NCBI RefSeq assembly: GCF_015240255.1
Contig: NZ_CP061205.1
Span: forward strand, 1,323,501-1,387,500
Reading direction: 5' to 3'
DNA from: Kordiimonas pumila
GTDB lineage: Bacteria > Pseudomonadota > Alphaproteobacteria > Sphingomonadales > Kordiimonadaceae
Length of the DNA: 64,000 nt
The notes under the pieces were generated by a model, which was given only the letters and a program-made list of their open reading frames with translations, did not search any database and had not been told where the DNA came from. Positions 25,097-33,842 of this stretch are shown here, in pieces; position 1 is the first letter of the stretch, and every line of letters starts with the position of its first letter. Position numbers and translations under genes: made by a program.

Positions 25097-27028
25097 ATGT
25101 CCCACCAAAGTGACCTTATTGCAGAAGACATTCAGGCGTACCTAAAGGCGCAGGAAGAAAAATCCATGCTGCGGTTCATTACCTGCGGCAGTGTTGACGA
25201 TGGTAAATCCACGCTTATTGGCCGTTTGCTGTACGATAGTAAAATGATCTTTGAAGATCAGCTCGCGTCGCTTGAAAGCGACAGTAAAAAAATGGGCACG
25301 CAGGGCCAGGAAATTGATTTCGCCTTGCTGGTGGACGGGCTGGCGGCTGAGCGCGAGCAAGGCATCACCATTGATGTCGCTTACCGCTTTTTCAGTACCG
25401 ACAAGCGCAAGTTCATTGTGGCGGATACACCAGGCCACGAACAATATACCCGCAATATGGCAACGGGCGCTTCAACCGCTGACCTTGCCATTCTGCTGAT
25501 CGACGCGCGCAAGGGTATTCTGACCCAAACACGCCGTCACAGCTTTATTGCGTCGCTTTTGGGTATCAAGAACATCGTGCTTGCGGTGAACAAGATCGAC
25601 CTTGTGGATTACAGCGAAAGTGTGGTTCGCACGATTGAGGCAGGCTATAGGGAATTTGCGAAAGATTTTGGTTTCCGCACCATTGAAGCGATCCCCATGT
25701 CGGCCTTGAAGGGTGATAACATTATCACTAAAAGTGACCGCACACCGTGGTACACGGGCCCCGCGCTTATGCACCATCTGGAGACAATTCCGGTAGGGGA
25801 TGCACGCCAAGCTGCGCCGTTCCGTATGCCGGTGCAGTGGGTGAACCGCCCGAACCTTGATTTCAGGGGCTTCTCTGGCACGATTGCCTCTGGCACCATC
25901 AAGGTGGGCGACAAGATCAAGGCGCTGCCAAACGCGCAGGAAAGCACGATCAAATCTATTGTCACGTATGACGGCGAGCTAGACGAGGCTGTCGCGGGCG
26001 AAGCGGTAACCCTAACGCTGACAGACGAGATTGATATTTCGCGCGGTGATGTGATTGCCGGTAAAGACAGCCCACCAGAAGCCGCAGACCAGTTTGAAGC
26101 AAAAATTATCTGGATGTCGGCAGATGCTATGCTGCCCGGCAGGCCATACCTGTTTAAAACAGCGAACAAAATGGTGCCCGGCTCGGTAACCGACCTGAAG
26201 CACAAAGTGAATGTGAACACGCTAGAGCACACAGCCGCCAAAAAGCTCGACCTGAACGAAATTGGTATCTGTAATATCAGCCTTGATAGCCGCATTGCGT
26301 TTGACCCATACGGCACCAACCGCGATATGGGCTCATTCATTATTATCGACCGCATTACCAACACCACAGTGGGTGTGGGCATGATCGATTTTGCGCTACG
26401 TCGTGCCTCAAACATCCACTGGCAAGCAATGGATGTGAACAAGCAGGCCCGCGCAGACATGAAGCGCCAGAAACCAGCTATATTGTGGTTCACGGGCTTT
26501 TCCGGTTCTGGTAAGTCCACCATTGCAAACATTGTAGAAAAGCGCCTGTTTGCACGGCACCGCCACACCTATGTGCTCGACGGCGATAACGTGCGTCACG
26601 GCCTTAACCAAGACCTTGGCTTTACAGATTGCGACCGGGTAGAAAACATCCGCCGGGTGGGTGAAGTGGCAAAATTGATGGTCGACGCTGGCCTGATGGT
26701 TATGACAAGCTTTATCTCGCCGTTCCGGGCTGAGCGCCGCATGGTTGCAGACTTGATGGAAGACGGCGAATTTATCGAGGTGTTTGTCGATACCCCGATT
26801 GAAACCTGTGCAGAGCGTGACCCGAAAGGCCTGTATAAAAAGGCAAAAGCGGGCGAGATTAAAAACTTCACTGGCTACGATAGCCCGTATGAAGCGCCTG
26901 AAAATGCCCATATTCACCTAAAAACGGGTGAAAAATCAGCCGAGGAATGCGCCGACCAGATTATAGATTATCTGGAAGAAAACGGTTATCTGACATCGAA
27001 TGGCTTTATGGGCGGCGAGGGTATTTAA
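25097..27028 (+). CDS. cysNC: Bifunctional sulfate adenylyltransferase subunit 1 / adenylylsulfate kinase
   Basis: 643 residues in two parts. About 1-440 is the CysN GTPase: GSVDDGKSTLIGRLL at 31-45, DTPGHEQYTRNMATG, and NKID in VLAVNKIDLVDYS. About 455-643 is APS kinase (CysC): P-loop FTGFSGSGKST at about 464-474, DGDNVRHGLN, and FISPFRAERR. It therefore makes APS and then PAPS, the sulfate donor for the sulfotransferases on both sides. The fused form is typical of rhizobial NodQ and many alphaproteobacteria. It ends before a terminator at 27181. Confidence 0.95.
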   Translation: MSHQSDLIAEDIQAYLKAQEEKSMLRFITCGSVDDGKSTLIGRLLYDSKMIFEDQLASLESDSKKMGTQGQEIDFALLVDGLAAEREQGITIDVAYRFFSTDKRKFIVADTPGHEQYTRNMATGASTADLAILLIDARKGILTQTRRHSFIASLLGIKNIVLAVNKIDLVDYSESVVRTIEAGYREFAKDFGFRTIEAIPMSALKGDNIITKSDRTPWYTGPALMHHLETIPVGDARQAAPFRMPVQWVNRPNLDFRGFSGTIASGTIKVGDKIKALPNAQESTIKSIVTYDGELDEAVAGEAVTLTLTDEIDISRGDVIAGKDSPPEAADQFEAKIIWMSADAMLPGRPYLFKTANKMVPGSVTDLKHKVNVNTLEHTAAKKLDLNEIGICNISLDSRIAFDPYGTNRDMGSFIIIDRITNTTVGVGMIDFALRRASNIHWQAMDVNKQARADMKRQKPAILWFTGFSGSGKSTIANIVEKRLFARHRHTYVLDGDNVRHGLNQDLGFTDCDRVENIRRVGEVAKLMVDAGLMVMTSFISPFRAERRMVADLMEDGEFIEVFVDTPIETCAERDPKGLYKKAKAGEIKNFTGYDSPYEAPENAHIHLKTGEKSAEECADQIIDYLEENGYLTSNGFMGGEGI

Positions 27029-27054
27029 CGATACCGCTCTGCCCAACAGCTTAC

Positions 27055-27078
27055 GCCCCGTGGCCTGACCACGGGGGC
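27055..27078 (+). terminator. Stem-loop after cysNC
   Basis: GCCCCGTGG at 27055-27063 pairs with CCACGGGG at 27069-27076, loop CCTGA. Only a short T-rich stretch follows, so it may be an mRNA-stabilising or weak termination hairpin. Confidence 0.45.
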
Positions 27079-27108
27079 CATCTTTAGGATTTCAGAATAT
27101 ACCGCTAC

Positions 27109-27143
27109 TCATGGATACCGGGGTACTTGCCCCGGTATGACAA
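27109..27143. repeat. Palindromic intergenic repeat
   Basis: ATACCGGGG at 27115-27123 and CCCCGGTAT at 27130-27138 are perfect arms around TACTTG, followed by GACA. It resembles the dispersed palindromic repeats of many alphaproteobacterial genomes (GGAT..CCGGG..AAGCCCGG..ATGACA type). No second copy was seen in this window. Confidence 0.5.
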
Positions 27144-27180
27144 GGGGCTGGACTCTCGCTAAAGTTTACACCTAAACTTC

Positions 27181-27208
27181 AAAGGCTGGGCATTACCCGG
27201 CCTTTTTA
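27181..27208 (+). terminator. Rho-independent terminator of cysD-cysNC
   Basis: AAAGGCTGGG at 27181-27190 pairs with CCCGGCCTTT at 27196-27205 (one G-U), loop CATTA, then T residues. Confidence 0.75.
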
Positions 27209-27241
27209 TTTGAGCTTTATAATGACCCTAAGAAGACACTG

Positions 27242-29281
27242 ATGACAGAACTCTATAAACTGGTGGCAAAAATAAGTGTCTCTGCATTTGTTGTCTTGTC
27301 ACTGATAAATGCTCTGCCGTTGCCGTTGCTTGTTTTTCAGCTTGTGGGCGCACTGGTGATTGTATCTTTTCTGGTGTCGTGGAATTCCGTGAAGGTGTAT
27401 TATGCGAGGATTTCTGGCGAAGAAAATAGAATGCTGTCGTTGTGGGAAAACCACTATTCACCCCTTACATGGCTGATGCAGCACACATTTCGCTTCTTTC
27501 GCTTTTTCAGTCCTTTGCAACATATCAAGCGTTTTGTGCGTTTTGTGCGGATGCATTACTCCCTAGGAGAAGTACAAAAGCGCCCTGATTTTCATGCAAA
27601 GGACACAGAAGTTTATTTTCTGGTCGTTATGGGCATGTTTATCGTTGCTTATGTGTGTGGTGATAATATTGCTTCATGGCTTGCGTCTTACCCTGCCATT
27701 AATATGGAGCGCTGGCGCATTATCATCACCGGGCTTGTTTGCCTTTTAACATTCGAAGCATTTACATGGATTAGCTACTATTTGTTTTGGCGTAATTTTG
27801 CTGAAGCACGCTATACGCTTTATCATCCCGCTGAATATTTTGTTATGTTTCCGCTGGTGCTGGGCGTACAGATTATGGGATTTTCCTATATATCTGGCGA
27901 AAGCCCGTGGGAGCTCATACAGGCGATTTTTAACGCAACTAAGAACTCCAATTTAAGCGAGTGGAAGGTCACCTTTTTAAAAATACTTAGTTTTTTTTAC
28001 TTCACTGTCTTTTTTGCTAATTTGCGTTCCATGGTGCCGACGACCAAATTTAAATCTACGACAACTGTTAATATTATTGGTGCGGGGGATGTTGTTATCA
28101 ACAGGATATTGCCCGCGTTGCTCCGTGAGCGCATGAAAGGTGAGCAGGATTTCCTAAGCCCCCTCACGAAGCGTCATGTTAAGGTCTATACAATCACGGA
28201 CGATATTGCAGGTGCCCAGACTATAAAGTCAGGTAAGGTATTAGTGCAGAATGCGGCCAAAAGTGCGATCGTGGCAGATACTGTTGCTGAACAAGTTCCG
28301 GTTATCATTGCGACACCGTCAGACACGCATTTTGCTTATTTATCTGCACTGGTTTCGTCCGGTGTTAAATGTGCCATTGAAAAACCTATGTCGACAAATG
28401 CTGCAGAAATTTCCTTGTTAAAGCAGAATGCAGAAACCTATCGGGCCTCAACCTTTGCCCTGAGTTATTATGCGCTAGAGAAAGCCCTGCCTATTACCTA
28501 TCTTTTAAGCGGTAATCCCTACTATGAAAGGTTTCTAACAGTAGGCAGTGGCAAGGAGCTTACCCACAGCAAATTGGGACAGCTATACAGAAGTTTGGGG
28601 CGGCTGAAATCTCTGGATATTGCCTTGGTGGAAGGGGCTGTTCGTTCACCCAGCGCAGGTAACCGCGCATGGACCGAGGTGCCAAATGGGCTGGCATTTG
28701 AAACGCTCATTCATCCGCTTACTATCGCTTACAAATTTATTGCGAAAGAGAGGCTTAACTGGAACAGCTTTACCCCGAAAGTTATAAAAGGCCGCAGTGC
28801 CGCTGCGGTAAGCGATAATAAGAAGGTTGAAACATATATTCAATTACGCGGTACAATACCCTACGAAGGGGTAAATGCCCCGGGCAGAGCACCGGGTGAT
28901 GGTGTGAAAATAAATCTGATAACCGCGAAATATGCGAATGAGCAAACACGGTGCGGCAAGGCCATGTTTGACAATGGTTTTATCACGTTCAATTTCGACC
29001 AAATGCAAGCCACTATTAAAAATACAGTGGATGGCACTGAAGAAACCATTATGGTGTGCCCAGAGTTTCAACATAAATACTATGTCCAAACAGATTTGGT
29101 ACGGCTCTTTTTTAATGCTGGCTGGACTGATCTTCGCTATGATGATTTTGATGATCAGCTTTCACTGCTTGAATGGCTGAGTATAAAAGATTTATCTGGA
29201 AAGATTACTTTTTCATATGGATTGGAAAAGGGCTATGCAGCTTTAGAGGAAAAACTGTGTAGAAAAGATTTTGAGGTCTAG
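27242..29281 (+). CDS. Membrane protein fused to a Gfo/Idh/MocA-like oxidoreductase
   Basis: 679 residues. About 1-265 carries roughly six hydrophobic segments (for example SAFVVLSLINALPLPLLVF, YFLVVMGMFIVAYV, WRIIITGLVCLLTF, FFYFTVFFANL). From about 274 a Rossmann fold begins (VNIIGAGDVV), continues with VPVIIATPSDTHFAYLSALV and reaches CAIEKPMS near 377, the Glu-Lys-Pro motif of Gfo/Idh/MocA dehydrogenases; a beta-sheet substrate domain follows to the end. Such enzymes oxidise or reduce sugars with NAD(P). Fusion to a multi-span membrane part is unusual and suggests a lipid-linked substrate or a membrane complex. It is a single gene between cysNC and small unknown genes. Confidence 0.65.
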   Translation: MTELYKLVAKISVSAFVVLSLINALPLPLLVFQLVGALVIVSFLVSWNSVKVYYARISGEENRMLSLWENHYSPLTWLMQHTFRFFRFFSPLQHIKRFVRFVRMHYSLGEVQKRPDFHAKDTEVYFLVVMGMFIVAYVCGDNIASWLASYPAINMERWRIIITGLVCLLTFEAFTWISYYLFWRNFAEARYTLYHPAEYFVMFPLVLGVQIMGFSYISGESPWELIQAIFNATKNSNLSEWKVTFLKILSFFYFTVFFANLRSMVPTTKFKSTTTVNIIGAGDVVINRILPALLRERMKGEQDFLSPLTKRHVKVYTITDDIAGAQTIKSGKVLVQNAAKSAIVADTVAEQVPVIIATPSDTHFAYLSALVSSGVKCAIEKPMSTNAAEISLLKQNAETYRASTFALSYYALEKALPITYLLSGNPYYERFLTVGSGKELTHSKLGQLYRSLGRLKSLDIALVEGAVRSPSAGNRAWTEVPNGLAFETLIHPLTIAYKFIAKERLNWNSFTPKVIKGRSAAAVSDNKKVETYIQLRGTIPYEGVNAPGRAPGDGVKINLITAKYANEQTRCGKAMFDNGFITFNFDQMQATIKNTVDGTEETIMVCPEFQHKYYVQTDLVRLFFNAGWTDLRYDDFDDQLSLLEWLSIKDLSGKITFSYGLEKGYAALEEKLCRKDFEV

Positions 29282-29444
29282 CGGCCTAGACGTTATTCCA
29301 TGAATTTTACCGGCAAGGCCATGCGCGGCATGGTGTATGTGGTGGCGATGGACTGTCGGAAGACAACGACCCTCTAAACTGGCTTGACACTTACCTTATG
29401 TTTATGCGCAGCTTGACACTGAGAGAATAAACAGAGGTAGATAG

Positions 29445-29852
29445 ATGAAAACTTGGCTTTGGGGCGCTCTTTTGGGCATGGTGCTTGTCGTGGCACTGGC
29501 AACAGGCTGGTTTTTTCTGTTTCTTAACCCGCGTCACTATGATGCAGAAGATTTTGCAGGCGGGCTTGATGCGTTGAACGCCGCTGAAGTAGCCTCGAGT
29601 ATGCTGCGCACCACTGCGCCGCGCGGCGTGCTACCTAAAGAAAGCTGGCCAACTGCCATAGAAGCACTGCACCCCAAAAAAGTACAGGTTTACCCCACCG
29701 GTGTTCTGGTGAAGCTGCACGGGGTGTTTATGCTGGAAAGCGGGATATATTTCCCAACCCCCAAGGTTGCTGCAAAAATAGAAGCCCATGATAGCGAAGG
29801 CACCTATCAAAAAATTACTGACAGTATATATAGTTATAGGGTAAAAGGCTAA
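29445..29852 (+). CDS. Small membrane-anchored protein, unknown
   Basis: 135 residues with one N-terminal membrane helix (GALLGMVLVVALATGWFFLFL) acting as anchor or uncleaved signal, then a soluble 110-residue domain that should lie in the periplasm (HPKKVQVYPTGVLVKLHG, GIYFPTPKVAAKIEAHD). AGAGGT precedes the ATG. No family is recognised. It is transcribed like its neighbours but separated by about 160 bases upstream and 107 downstream. Confidence 0.6.
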   Translation: MKTWLWGALLGMVLVVALATGWFFLFLNPRHYDAEDFAGGLDALNAAEVASSMLRTTAPRGVLPKESWPTAIEALHPKKVQVYPTGVLVKLHGVFMLESGIYFPTPKVAAKIEAHDSEGTYQKITDSIYSYRVKG

Positions 29853-29959
29853 TGGGGAAGTTGAGTAGTGTTGAGTAAAAGGTAGGGTGCAAGCGTGCAC
29901 TGTGTGCCTTTCCCCCGTGAGCGTTGTGTTTCTGAAAGCGTGAACCACGGGATGTATAT

Positions 29960-30451
29960 ATGTCAGCCTATAGCCAAATACAGAATGTTAAATCGATCTT
30001 TGCTCTCAGTGAGCTGAAAACCTTTCGCATGCCGGGTGGCATGACCTATGCGGTGGTTGCCCACAATGCTGATACTGGCCTAGTTTGCGATATATGGTTT
30101 GGTGATTTTCATACCAGTGAGCAGTTTCGGGAGGTGTTGTACTTTGTGTTGGAGCAGATGCAAACCGGCGCTTATAAATACTGGCTCGCTGACCTCAGGT
30201 TTATGTCCAGCAGTTTTTTGGCGGCAAATGACTGGATGGTTGGGGAACTAATGCCTGCTATTTTTGAGGCAGGGCTGGTGCGTGAAGCTGTGGTGCTGCC
30301 CGAAAAAATTGTGCAAGCACCTGAAGGTTTTGATGTATTTGGCGCGGCCTCTACCGTTCTTAAAAATCTGGCTGATGGCCGCGTACGTGGTTTTACCAGT
30401 ATGAAGGCTGCAAAGCAGTGGCTTCTGGAAGGTATCCTCGAAAACTTCTAA
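29960..30451 (+). CDS. SpoIIAA/STAS-like protein
   Basis: 163 residues with the pattern of the SpoIIAA-like (STAS/SEC14) small protein family of proteobacteria: MTYAVVAHNADTGLVCDIWFGD at the start should be split beta strands, then YKYWLADLRFMSSSFLAANDWM around the site where a regulatory Ser lies in true STAS proteins, then a helix-strand end (REAVVLPEKI, GFTSMKAAKQWL). Role unknown, possibly binding of a small ligand or protein partner. It converges with the LtaS-like gene on the other strand, leaving 24 bases. Confidence 0.5.
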   Translation: MSAYSQIQNVKSIFALSELKTFRMPGGMTYAVVAHNADTGLVCDIWFGDFHTSEQFREVLYFVLEQMQTGAYKYWLADLRFMSSSFLAANDWMVGELMPAIFEAGLVREAVVLPEKIVQAPEGFDVFGAASTVLKNLADGRVRGFTSMKAAKQWLLEGILENF

Positions 30452-30475
30452 GGGAGTGTGTTAGCTTCAGCTTTG

Positions 30476-32020
30476 TTACAGCAGCTTTAACCCGGCCGTA
30501 TGTAATATGGTTTCAAAAAATGTTTCGCTGCGCATTGTCTCTGGTATTTCTGATTGAGCAGTGTTTGACCACAGCAGATAGTCAACCGGGGTTTCATCAA
30601 AGCCGTATTTTTCAAAAAGCGCGCCGTGGGCTGGCATATGGTCGCCGTAAAGCGCCACTGTGCGTGAGGTGCGCAGGGCGGTTTTGCCAGCGTCCACACT
30701 TAACCGCCGGTATAGGGCCAGCAGGTTTTCCATATGGTTCTGATACAAGGCAAACGCAGGGTCACCCATAGGGTTTGCAGCCGTCAGTTTTTCCTCATCC
30801 ACATGTGCTGCAAGCCGCCCCTCTGCCCACGGGCCATGGCTTTCGATTGTGATGGCAAAGATAAACAGCGGCTCTGTGTGCATGGCATGGTGACCCTGAA
30901 TGATGTGCTCAATCTCATCAGCAAGGGCATCGTCTGCTATATATTTACCGTAGTAGGGCGCACCCTCAAAGGCTTCAAGGCCAATAAAGTCGTCAAAGCC
31001 TAAATTAGGCATCACGTCACTACGACGGAAAAACTCTTTCTTTGCAGGGTGGATGCAAATGGTGCGGTACCCGGCGGCTTTTAGGGCGCGCACATAGGTA
31101 GCTACCGGTGTTTGGGCAAAGCGCATATAGGGGTTTATATGGTCAATGCCCAGCAGGCTGTTTTCAATGCCGGAAAGGAATGAAAATTCTGTCTGCATGG
31201 TATAGGCACCCCACGCGGGCACTGTAATTTGGCCGGTTAAAACGCCTTTCTCTTCAAGGGCGCGAAGCGGCTTCCACGAGGTGGATTTACCCTCTGGAAG
31301 TTTGCTGAAAAGCCGCTCAATATCAAAGTAGCTTTCGCCTTGAATGGCAATAATGTCAGCCGGTTTTTCCGTTACTTTGGTGATATGCAGGGGCCGGTTT
31401 CTAAGGGCGGGCTTTTCAGCGCTGCCGCCAAGCAGCAGGCGGTATAGATAGATGGTGGGAAACAGGCCAAAGGCGCGGGCATCTGTGCCCACATGCAGGC
31501 TCAGGCCGTAATCTTTCATGGTTGTTTCATTGATGAAACGCTTGAATGCTAAACGCAGGAGGTAAAGCCCCACAAACCAGAAAATAAGCACTATGGCCCA
31601 CGGTATTTGGTTATATACGGCAAGCGGTGCCTCTAGCCAAAATGCCACCCCCACAAGGCTCGTGAACACACTGATGACCAGAATAAGCAACGGCCAGCCA
31701 ACATAGGAGACATAAAATTCGGGGTAAATATACAGGTTTCTGAGGTTGTCAAAATCATGGGCATTAAAAGGTTCGCGCAGAATTTCAAGTTTCTTGTTCG
31801 ATACTGCCGTTAGTCCGCCGTAATATAGCAGTGCCCCAGCAAAACCCAAAAACTCGCGCCCCGTAACAATCACACAGGTGCCGTAAACAAGCACACCAAC
31901 AAGAGGGCACAGAATATAAAATGCCGCACGCCTTTGCTGGCTCTCTGTATGCAGTGATGCGGTAAACCATTCAGCCATAAAAGGCAGAATAAAAACGGCA
32001 GTAACAAGGGTTATACTCAT
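30476..32020 (-). CDS. LtaS/OPG synthase-like membrane phosphotransferase (sulfatase fold)
   Basis: 514 residues. About 1-175 carries five membrane segments; the rest is a periplasmic alkaline-phosphatase-superfamily domain. IIAIQGESYFD fits the first metal site, AWGAYTMQTEFSFLSG places a Thr nucleophile in the position used by LtaS and MdoB, and ALYGDHMPAHG provides the Asp-His metal ligands. Such enzymes move phosphoglycerol or phosphoethanolamine from phospholipids onto glycans outside the membrane. The start overlaps the kpsS stop, so it is in one operon with kpsS, which suggests modification of the capsule or its lipid linker. True sulfatase activity is unlikely: no Cys/Ser-x-Pro-x-Arg motif is seen. 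Confidence 0.75.
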   Translation of the reverse strand: MSITLVTAVFILPFMAEWFTASLHTESQQRRAAFYILCPLVGVLVYGTCVIVTGREFLGFAGALLYYGGLTAVSNKKLEILREPFNAHDFDNLRNLYIYPEFYVSYVGWPLLILVISVFTSLVGVAFWLEAPLAVYNQIPWAIVLIFWFVGLYLLRLAFKRFINETTMKDYGLSLHVGTDARAFGLFPTIYLYRLLLGGSAEKPALRNRPLHITKVTEKPADIIAIQGESYFDIERLFSKLPEGKSTSWKPLRALEEKGVLTGQITVPAWGAYTMQTEFSFLSGIENSLLGIDHINPYMRFAQTPVATYVRALKAAGYRTICIHPAKKEFFRRSDVMPNLGFDDFIGLEAFEGAPYYGKYIADDALADEIEHIIQGHHAMHTEPLFIFAITIESHGPWAEGRLAAHVDEEKLTAANPMGDPAFALYQNHMENLLALYRRLSVDAGKTALRTSRTVALYGDHMPAHGALFEKYGFDETPVDYLLWSNTAQSEIPETMRSETFFETILHTAGLKLL

Positions 32021-33306
32021 AAAGCTTTGGGGCTTTCTTGCGTGTTTGGTATTTGAGCTAGTAGCTTTTTGACGGCAGATTCTACCACAAGCGCCATGCC
32101 TTTTCTGGTAAAGAAATCACCGTATAGCTGGCTCTCTGTGCGCACAAGCTTTATAAAAGCGGCGACCAGTTCCGGGTCAGGTTTTTCCGGGTTTTCCCAA
32201 AAGCTGTCAAGCGGGCCTTGGGCAGAAAGCCCTGCCATATCATAAAAGGCACGACCCATTACTTTTATCGGGATACTAAGCTGCAAGGCCTTAAAGCCTA
32301 CGGTGCTATTAATCATCACGGCGCCTTTTGCGTTCATGAGCATCATATCAAGGTCGCCGCCTTCCACATAATCAACCCGTTTGGAGATTTTATACTGCCG
32401 GGCAAGGTCTGTGATCAGGAAACGGTAGTCAATAATGCCATTATCGAGCGGGTGCATTTTAAAAAGCAGCCGTGACTTTTTCGAGGCATGCGCCGCAAAA
32501 GACTGGATTACTTCCATAATGAAGGTGGGCACATTCGGGTAATTTGAATGCTCTCTGATCTGGAAATCACTGTTAAGCTGGAGCGGGACCAGAAAATACT
32601 GCTCATGGTATTTTTTGTAATGTGCCAGCAGCGCTTTGTTCTGGTCACCGTGTTGTAGTTTGCGCCAAAACCGCCCAAACCAGCCAATTAATTCGTCGGT
32701 AGCATCGTTTGGCCTGTGGGTTTTATAGTGCGGGTAAAAGGGCTTGCCGCCAAGTCGCCCTGCATGGAAAGCCAGATCCCAAAATACCCGCGCTACCATG
32801 GGATTAGGTATGGGGGTGGCTGTGTCAGTAAGCGTTTCTTCTGTGGTTAAAGCGGCAGCCTTTTCAAGCACGACTTCGGCGCTGCGCGGTAAAGGTGAAT
32901 GATCATTTGTGCCGCCAACTTCAAGCGTAACCCAGTGTGGGCGCGTGTAGCCTTCTTCAAATACATGTACTGCAATACTGTGTTTTTTTGCTACAGCAAT
33001 GGCGGTTTTATGAATAGGCCTGCAATCTCCAAACAGAATAATATCTGTAATTGCTTTTTCTTTCAGGGTTGTGCTGTAAAAATGCTCCAGATTTTCGGGT
33101 GTATCCTTAAACCTTATATGTGAAACAGCGGTACTCCCCCGTGCGAGAAGCCAGTCACCACCACAAAAATGGACACGGTAAACCTTGTGTCCTTCGGCGG
33201 CTAACCTGTTTGAAAGAACCGTAAAAAACCGGGTTGAAAGCCCCTGTAGCACTAAAAATGTGCGGGCTGTCGTCGGGGGTAGGGTCAGGCCGGTGTCATC
33301 TGGCAT
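32017..33306 (-). CDS. kpsS: Capsule Kdo-linker initiating transferase KpsS
   Basis: 429 residues from ATG 33306; longer frames to 33372 are less supported, as AGGAAAG lies closer to 33306. The protein resembles KpsS, which adds the first beta-Kdo to phosphatidylglycerol before KpsC elongates the linker: LVLQGLSTRFFTVLSNRL at the start, YRVHFCGGDWL, DIILFGDCRPIHKTAI, HVFEEGYTRPHWVTLE (Glu-Glu-Gly-Tyr), RLLFKMHPLDNG and INSTVGFKALQL. It is transcribed away from kpsF across a 536-base A+T-rich gap. The pair kpsC/kpsS identifies a Kdo-linked, ABC-exported capsule. Confidence 0.85.
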   Translation of the reverse strand: MPDDTGLTLPPTTARTFLVLQGLSTRFFTVLSNRLAAEGHKVYRVHFCGGDWLLARGSTAVSHIRFKDTPENLEHFYSTTLKEKAITDIILFGDCRPIHKTAIAVAKKHSIAVHVFEEGYTRPHWVTLEVGGTNDHSPLPRSAEVVLEKAAALTTEETLTDTATPIPNPMVARVFWDLAFHAGRLGGKPFYPHYKTHRPNDATDELIGWFGRFWRKLQHGDQNKALLAHYKKYHEQYFLVPLQLNSDFQIREHSNYPNVPTFIMEVIQSFAAHASKKSRLLFKMHPLDNGIIDYRFLITDLARQYKISKRVDYVEGGDLDMMLMNAKGAVMINSTVGFKALQLSIPIKVMGRAFYDMAGLSAQGPLDSFWENPEKPDPELVAAFIKLVRTESQLYGDFFTRKGMALVVESAVKKLLAQIPNTQESPKAL

Positions 33307-33842
33307 GGCATGTTGTTCTTTCCTGGTCCTTGCAGCAAACACAAAATGCAAGGGGCCAGACCCTAGTATCAAATGTGAATTTAGGGTTCAAATGGTTTGT
33401 GCATATCGTTCATTTTACGTTCAGCTAAATCACCCTATGACGTAAATCACACGATGTTTCAAAAGTTTACCTGTATATCCCATGAACAGGGAGGTTGACG
33501 GTCTGAGAGAGGCGTATTATGAAGGAATTATTGTGTCATATTATTTCAATAAGACAAAGATGTGTAGGCTCTTCAAAAAGTAAAGGGCTGGAATTAAGCT
33601 AAAATTGCTATTGTTAAGAGACTTTGTATCCAGTTTAAACATATTCATATTTCAGCAATGATCTTTATGGGAAATGTATAAATTGTTGAAAATATTATAG
33701 AATTATTGAGCAGCTACAACCTGTATGATATGCCAGTGCCGCAACGACATAAAAATGCCCTATTCAGTGACAACGGTAAAGAAAACAAATAGTAGAAGCC
33801 TTTAGGGACGAAAAAAGTATGAGAACCTTAGGGGGGAAAAAT
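33307..33842. promoter_or_regulatory. A+T-rich divergent control region between kpsS and kpsF
   Basis: 536 bases with no convincing gene. It is clearly more A+T-rich than its surroundings, with several TATAAT-like hexamers, and must hold promoters for both capsule operons. A 27-codon frame (33519-33602) preceded by GAGAGG might be a leader peptide but has no supporting feature. A+T-rich stretches like this often bind H-NS-type or MucR/Ros-type silencers; no specific site was recognised. Confidence 0.45.

Noticed and set aside
29384-29418. Two TTGACA hexamers 29 bases apart before the 29445 gene
   Set aside because: No acceptable -10 hexamer at 16-18 bases from either, so promoters were not called.
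30418-30771. 117-residue plus-strand frame overlapping the end of the LtaS-like gene
   Set aside because: Shadow of a conserved membrane enzyme; composition (Arg, Cys-rich) and lack of start signals argue against it.
33519-33602. 27-codon frame with a passable ribosome site in the kps divergent region
   Set aside because: Too short, no conserved feature, A+T-rich context makes chance frames common; mentioned only under the control region.
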